Assembly (NCBI RefSeq): GCF_011075055.1
Contig: NC_058152.1
Span: 12,769,228-12,833,227 of the forward strand
From: Mangifera indica
Lineage: Eukaryota; Streptophyta; Magnoliopsida; Sapindales; Anacardiaceae
Length of the DNA: 64,000 nucleotides
Direction: 5' to 3'
Within the stretch, counting starts at the first letter, position 1; every line of letters starts with the position of its first letter. The notes under the pieces are model-generated. The model was not told where the DNA came from. It ran no database searches and saw only the letters and a program-made list of their open reading frames with translations. Below, piece by piece: positions 58,861-64,000 of the stretch. The position numbers and the translations under genes are program-made.

Positions 58861-59530
58861 TTGAATGTAAAATGAAAGAATCACAGTTGAGCCAGAATGT
58901 TGGAAGTCAATCATCACAAGGATAGTTATGGAAGGGAATGCAACAGACTTCAGACAAGTATAAGAACAGACAAAAGCTATGCAAAATATTCTTTCAAAAA
59001 GCTCAGAAACATGACAAATAATTTTCAGAGTTGCGTGTTATTAACTGTTAAAAATTCCGTTTTTTGGAAACTGTCAAACTCTGGCTTTTAGACAATTGAA
59101 ATTTATGCATCAATAACGGCCTATTCCCATGAAAGCAATGCGAGAATGAAGGAAGATGGTACTGAAAAAGAATTTGAGAATTTGAGTGATGAAAAACTGA
59201 GAATTTTAGTTTCTGCATTATTTAAAAAGCATGATCTACTAAAGACATGAAACACAGAAAACTATTGACAGTAACAACATGCAAAGCTACTAAAGCCACC
59301 TCCACAACTAACAACTTAAGGAAAATCTGTTCTTCTGTAATTGATGATATTCGTACCAGAAAACATTTGCACGACCTTGAACAAGAGCAGATGAGTATCG
59401 CAGGGCTAATTCATTGTTAATTTGAACTTCAAATAGTGCAGCAAAGATACAACAATACAGCTCAACAAATAGGAGCATCAAGGCAAGGGAACAAGATGCA
59501 ATCATCCGTGAAAATCTTAATTGACCAAAT
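58861..59530 (+). pseudogene. Unidentified decayed gene, partner of 20345-21011
   Basis: Same three charged blocks. EFENLSDEKLRILVSALFKK is kept, but the last frame is broken by a TAA at about 59416-59420. Near 59111-59137 this copy has about 27 bp where the left copy carries a second TGCATGTTATTAACTG stretch. Confidence 0.35.
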
Positions 59531-61335
59531 AGGTAATTAGTATTTTTAACAGGACAGTATACCACCCACTCTTTTGTTTATGCAAAGAATCCATAGAACT
59601 AATAAACGATAACAAAACCTTATATGGACATTTATCTAAACCACAAAATTCATGATACAACAAAGAAAACCCAGCAATAAACTTTAACACTGTAACAACC
59701 ATATAATGTATTGTTAAATATACAAAAAAAACAAGACAGAATCCAACAGAGTCATAATCATAAGAATATTAAATAAATGTAGAACAAGTCTAGACGTTAC
59801 AATGAATGATTGCACACTAGAAGCGCAGATCCAAAAAGTAAAGGAAAGAAAAGGAAGAGAACAGAAAAGATGATCTTTCAACCAATTTGTCTGTCAATTG
59901 AAAGGTTGCTAAATCATATATCAATAAAAAGAATATTCGTTACAACCATTCACTAAGGAGCAATGGAGATTGCACCAAAACAAAAGCATTGAAAAGGTAA
60001 CAACTTAGCACATCAACAGGAGAGTTCGTCTCAATCGAGGAAAAAAAATCATACCAATGTCTGATGAAGACAAACAGTTCAAAGCACTAACGATTTGAAG
60101 AGAAGTTATGGAGAGTTCGCCGAGATTTTGAGTGCCAGAGAGGAGACAAGTTTGAATGACATAAAGCCCAGAACTTTCTGACGCCAGACTGTGGAGAAGA
60201 TGATATATATATATATATGTTAGGGTTTTTGACTTGGAAATATATTTGAATTTTTCAAAATTAACGGACGGAAACTATTAATTGAATAAACCTTTTTGGC
60301 AAAAAATTGATTTAAAGTAGTATTATATACATAATTTTATACATAAATAATGATATGTCATTATATGATGAGACAGATCAAAATTAAAGATAAAAAATAC
60401 TCAATCATATAGTAACACAACATTATTTGTGCATAAAAGTTATATATATAATATTATTAATTTATTAACGACATATAAAAATTTATTAACTACACATTTT
60501 CAAATCAATAAAACTATTTGTACTCATTTTAATTACATAAATATATACATCTATTGTTATCATATAATTAAATAATTTTAAATTAATAATAAAATAATAT
60601 CTAATTATGTGATTACACATAAAAATTTGTTCTCATTTGAGTATTTAAATGAGTATTTATAATTTTGTGTAAATAACATTTTACAACCTAAAGTTTGTTG
60701 TACAACACTTTTCTACTCCCAACTAGCATAAAAAACGTTTTTCCTAAAATAACGGTATTCTATCATATTTAAATATTTTAAATATAACAATTTAACTCTT
60801 AAAAAAAGTTTTAAAACCCACAAATTAATCTCTGAATTGTATTCTGTTCAATTCTTTGGGATTGTAACACTATTTTTGAAGCTATTGGGGCGTATCAAAT
60901 TTAAAAAATTTCCAAAAGACTCAAAACTTTTTATTAATTTTAAATAACCCCCTAAAAAATTAAAAAACCCTTTATATTTTCAAAAATTACAATTTATTCT
61001 ATAATATACAATTATACGACAAAGACAATTTCATTATAAAAAAGAGAAATAAGGAATGAGGGTGAAAATACAGAGAAATATTATGTTTTCTTATATAATT
61101 TAAATATTTAAAGTGCTATTTTTAATTTTTTGTTAATATAGTGTTGTATGATATTTTGAAAAATAAAATAATAGGGATAAAAGAACAATTTCACTTTTTA
61201 ATTATGTTGTTTCAATAAGGAAGCTTAATTTTGGATAAGAAAATATTATTTATATATGATTTTGGATGAAGAAATGTTATTTATGTCTGTTAGGGGTGAA
61301 AAAATGTTTTACAGCCAAACATGGGTGGGAAAATG
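59531..61335. other. AT-rich spacer with the empty LTR site
   Basis: Partner of 21.0-24.99 kb without the solo LTR. The TA tract at about 60204-60220 is the undisturbed target. No gene. Confidence 0.6.
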
Positions 61336-62100
61336 TCATTCACTCACAAATAAAGGTTGCACACAAATCTTACATTTGATAACTACATCTTGGGGATAAA
61401 TGCATATTCTTTGATCATTTGGTTGCTGAACCAAAACAGGGTGGCTAGGAACTTGATAATCATAAGTGTTTGGACCAGCCAGAGGATATCACTCAGGCAT
61501 TCTTCCATATGCTGCCCTGTCAAAGAAAATGTTGCGTTTTGCTCGCAAGCTTACAACACATCAGAAAACAGGCAGAACAAGCCTACGAGGAGCTGCCTTG
61601 CCACTGTGAGAAAGAAATCCACGGTATCCTCAGTTTGCTCTTTGTTTCTTGAAGTTTTGACTTCTACCAAAATCTCCACCCCTTTTCTTATCAGATTTCG
61701 ACCTCTCCATTTGTTCAATCCTTCTCTGAAGTGGATCAAGAGGATAGTCAGGTTCAAGCCTGTACTCTTGGACACAACTAACTACAGCTTTCAAAGCAGC
61801 AGGTTCCTGTGCATTTACATCAATCTGTATTGAAAAGAAAATTCTCATTGAGCATTTAGTTACAAAGGAATTTCCAAGCATCATTCATTATGCTTTAGTA
61901 TGAAAATTAACCTGTCACTAGTATCTCTACCCGAACTCACACCCTTTCCCTGAGAGTTTCTCCTTCAATTCTTGAAGTATGTCTTCAAGAGGGGAACAGG
62001 GGGAAAGCTTTCAGTAAGCTGGAAGGCATGAATGAAATGTACGGCATCAATTTGTTTCCCCTGTACAGAGAGTGAGGCTAGATGATTAGCAAACTTCACA
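61336..62100 (-). pseudogene. FRIGIDA-like gene, C-terminal half, right copy
   Basis: Partner of 24991-25785 with the same stop after LKN-like sequence, QEPAALKAVVSCVQEYRLE and YPLDPLQRRIEQMERSK. It also lacks 27 bp in the first part (after about 62059), which removes the VNSRK stretch in frame. Confidence 0.78.
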
Positions 62101-62515
62101 TCAAATTATTTCTCCAAGTTATGCCAAGCAGCAATGGATATAACACCTAATTACTTACTAGTTAATAGCAAGCTTACAGCAGTATCGAAGAGCAACCAAT
62201 ACCCTTTCATAGCCTAGAGAACCAAATAGCAGCAAAACATATCTGTAACCATACAACACCTAATTAAATAGTACTTAGTAACACAATCCAATTCCAGGCA
62301 AGAAAATACAAAGAATATTAAAATGACAGTCAAGGGAATTTGTGTCCACACGCCTAGTTGGCAGCCTGTGATAAAGCCAACCTGACAACACACTGAATAA
62401 CATTTTAAAAAAGAGGCACTTCAACATTCTGTAATAGAGAACTACAGAGCATAGACCACGAATGTAAATTGCAGAGAGTCAGCCAAATAGTTCAGAAGGC
62501 AACATGAAGTAAGCT
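62101..62515. other. Spacer without a gene
   Basis: Partner of 25.79-26.2 kb. Nothing recognised. Confidence 0.5.
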
Positions 62516-62700
62516 TTACCTTGAAACTATTAAACTACTATGCAGTAAGCCACATCTTCTGCAAAGAATATCATAGGAAAAAGTTCCAAGATTAGGCATA
62601 TTGTGAAGATTAGGTAAACAAGAAGCCCTAGAAATGGAGTAAATTTCCTCTGGAAGCTTTATTAAATTTTCACAACCATCAGTCATCCTTTTACCATATG
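62516..62700 (-). pseudogene. Small LRR remnant, right copy
   Basis: DGCENLIKLPEEIYSIS and SCLPNLHNMPNLGTF. The frame is open to 62740 because the hAT element is absent here. Confidence 0.55.
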
Positions 62701-62804
62701 AGAAAGGGATATGGGGACATAATGGGGATCTTATTGACATGTTCTGACCTAATATTATAAGCTCAGGGATTTTGTACTTACATTACCTTTTCTGTAACAA
62801 CATT

Positions 62805-63332
62805 TCAACTTTCAAGTTTCAATCGCTTATGAGATCTTTCATCATTTTTGTCCACTTTGGCATCTCTTCTCAAATCATCATTTTTGGCATATAACAAAGT
62901 CACTCCACATTTTTTCACCTGGCTTCGAACCTCACCATTGTTAGTTGCATGTTCAACAAAGAACTCAACACCACCTTGGCTATTCAAACTGAGTGTAGGA
63001 AATTGCTCGAACATCTGAAGGTACTGATAACCTATGACTACATGATTTGATTCAATAACGTCCTCTTCTTCAAGAAACTTAAGCCAAAAATGGAATGAGT
63101 GAATCAAATAACAAGAAAAAATCATCTCTCCATTAACAATCAGGTTAAATCCAACATTTTGTTGATAGTCTTGTAATGATACAACAACACATAAAACGAA
63201 ACCAGTTAAGTTATCATTGACCCAACCTTCTGGAAACTTTATAAAAGATTCATTACTTTTTAAGTCAAACCACTTTGGAATTTTGCCTCCAGGGTAAACA
63301 ATGTTCCCCACTTGCTCAGCCCAAATGATATC
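62805..63332 (-). CDS. TNL-D: last exon (C-JID) of a TNL beyond the window
   Basis: 528 bp, the same length as TNL-B exon 5, open from an AG acceptor to the stop. It reads GNIVYPGGKIPKWF, FPEGWVNDNLTGFVLCVVVS, LSLNSQGGVEFFVEHAT and KRLKLES. PGGKIP is closer to the family consensus PGxxIP than TNL-B. Upstream exons should lie to the right of 64 kb. Intactness of this exon suggests, but does not prove, that the gene is whole. Confidence 0.8.
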   Translation of the reverse strand, partial: DIIWAEQVGNIVYPGGKIPKWFDLKSNESFIKFPEGWVNDNLTGFVLCVVVSLQDYQQNVGFNLIVNGEMIFSCYLIHSFHFWLKFLEEEDVIESNHVVIGYQYLQMFEQFPTLSLNSQGGVEFFVEHATNNGEVRSQVKKCGVTLLYAKNDDLRRDAKVDKNDERSHKRLKLES

Positions 63333-64000
63333 CTGCATGTACATTAGTGGTCTATTTAATATTATATATTTTAATATTATGTCGTAAGAAACTCTATATT
63401 CATAAATCAACAATCCAAGTAAGATTTTCAAATAGAAAATATTTTGATTAAAGAATTATCAACTTTGTCTTAGATTAAGACGACATAGTATTTCATTTTA
63501 TCAAATAAAACAAATTAAATATATTAACTATTTAGTTAACAATAGTAAATTTATATGTATAAAAATATTATACAATTAGAAAGGTATATTTTAAATGTAA
63601 TTCTGTATAATATAATTTAAAGTTAAGATATGATGAAAATAGTAAATTTAATAGTATGGTGAGAATAAAAGTATGAGAACTACAAATTAGTGGATTTACT
63701 TATAATTGTGAAGAATATTGTGGTGTTAGAATAGTTTTCATAAATTGATGAACATGTTTTATGTTTCTAAAAAAAATGGTGGTTTTTGGTTAATAATGTA
63801 AAATAGTGAGTTTCAACCAAAACAGATCTTTCCATAATAAAAGATAGAGAGTTATGAAAAAAATAGAAGTTTCACTTACGCTTTCAATTCCCTTTCCTAT
63901 TCTTGATTTTGTTTTCACTTTCATCAAAACCTGCATTCTTCTTTCATCAAATTTATTCAATGTTTGTTATGGATAGTTTAATTCAATATAGTCTTTAATT
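63333..64000 (-). other. Start of TNL-D last intron
   Basis: Matches the TNL-B last intron from 27926, including the first LTR-like block. The window ends inside it. Confidence 0.7.

Larger units (their letters stand above)
35960..64000. repeat. Right copy of the ~36-kb tandem segmental duplication (runs off the window)
   Basis: Partner of 1-28.4 kb. It repeats the LINE, TGA, C-JID, CAMTA, truncated TNL, LINE, TGA, C-JID, CAMTA, FRIGIDA-like and TNL last-exon order. The window ends inside the long last intron of the TNL that corresponds to TNL-B. The continuation should hold that gene's LRR, NB-ARC and TIR exons. Confidence 0.9.

Overview
This is nuclear DNA from a eudicot plant. The evidence is one intact TIR-NB-ARC-LRR (TNL) resistance gene with the usual plant intron layout, relatives of it, remnants of plant-only transcription-factor genes, plant LINE, hAT and LTR elements, and an AT-rich background. 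TNLs point away from grasses. The style would fit a woody rosid such as a Citrus relative, but I cannot prove the species. All TNL sequences that still look like genes lie on the minus strand.

Layout. The window holds about one and four-fifths copies of a tandem unit of about 36 kb: 1-28.4 kb pairs with 35.96-64 kb, and the right copy runs off the end. Each unit has two older half-units. In + coordinates the order is: LINE 3' fragment (-); C-terminal exons of a TGA1/4-like bZIP factor (-); remnant of a TNL C-terminal (C-JID) exon (+); CAMTA-like CG-1 exons (+), two sets in the first half-unit; FRIGIDA-like fragment (-); truncated TIR-NB gene (-); then a second LINE fragment, TGA fragment, C-JID remnant and single CAMTA set; an unidentified decayed gene; a larger FRIGIDA-like fragment (-); and the full TNL (-).

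Genes likely to work. TNL-B (34284 to 27398, minus) joins cleanly over five exons into 1142 codons with TIR, NB-ARC, LRR and C-JID domains. TNL-C (51150 to 49201) is an open two-exon TIR-NB gene of 436 codons that lost its LRR by an internal deletion. TNL-A (12612 to 10663) is its duplicate and carries one further frameshift. The intact last exon of a fourth TNL, the partner of TNL-B, lies at 62805-63332.

Everything else with protein similarity (CAMTA CG-1, TGA/DOG1, FRIGIDA-like, plus-strand C-JID) is broken by stops or frameshifts. It keeps exon-intron borders, so it spread as genomic DNA and not as cDNA. Finding remnants of two immunity-linked transcription-factor families beside TNLs is the most unusual feature. 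Whether they are relics of TNL fusions, captured fragments or sources of small RNA is open.

Mobile DNA that tells one unit copy from the other: a solo LTR (21675-23859, TSD TATAT), a 908-bp non-autonomous hAT (26380-27287, 8-bp TSD), a Tourist-like MITE just upstream of TNL-B (34378-34858) and a G-rich hAT-like element (39855-41294). Two copies of a 1.2-kb imperfect inverted repeat sit between the CAMTA exon sets.
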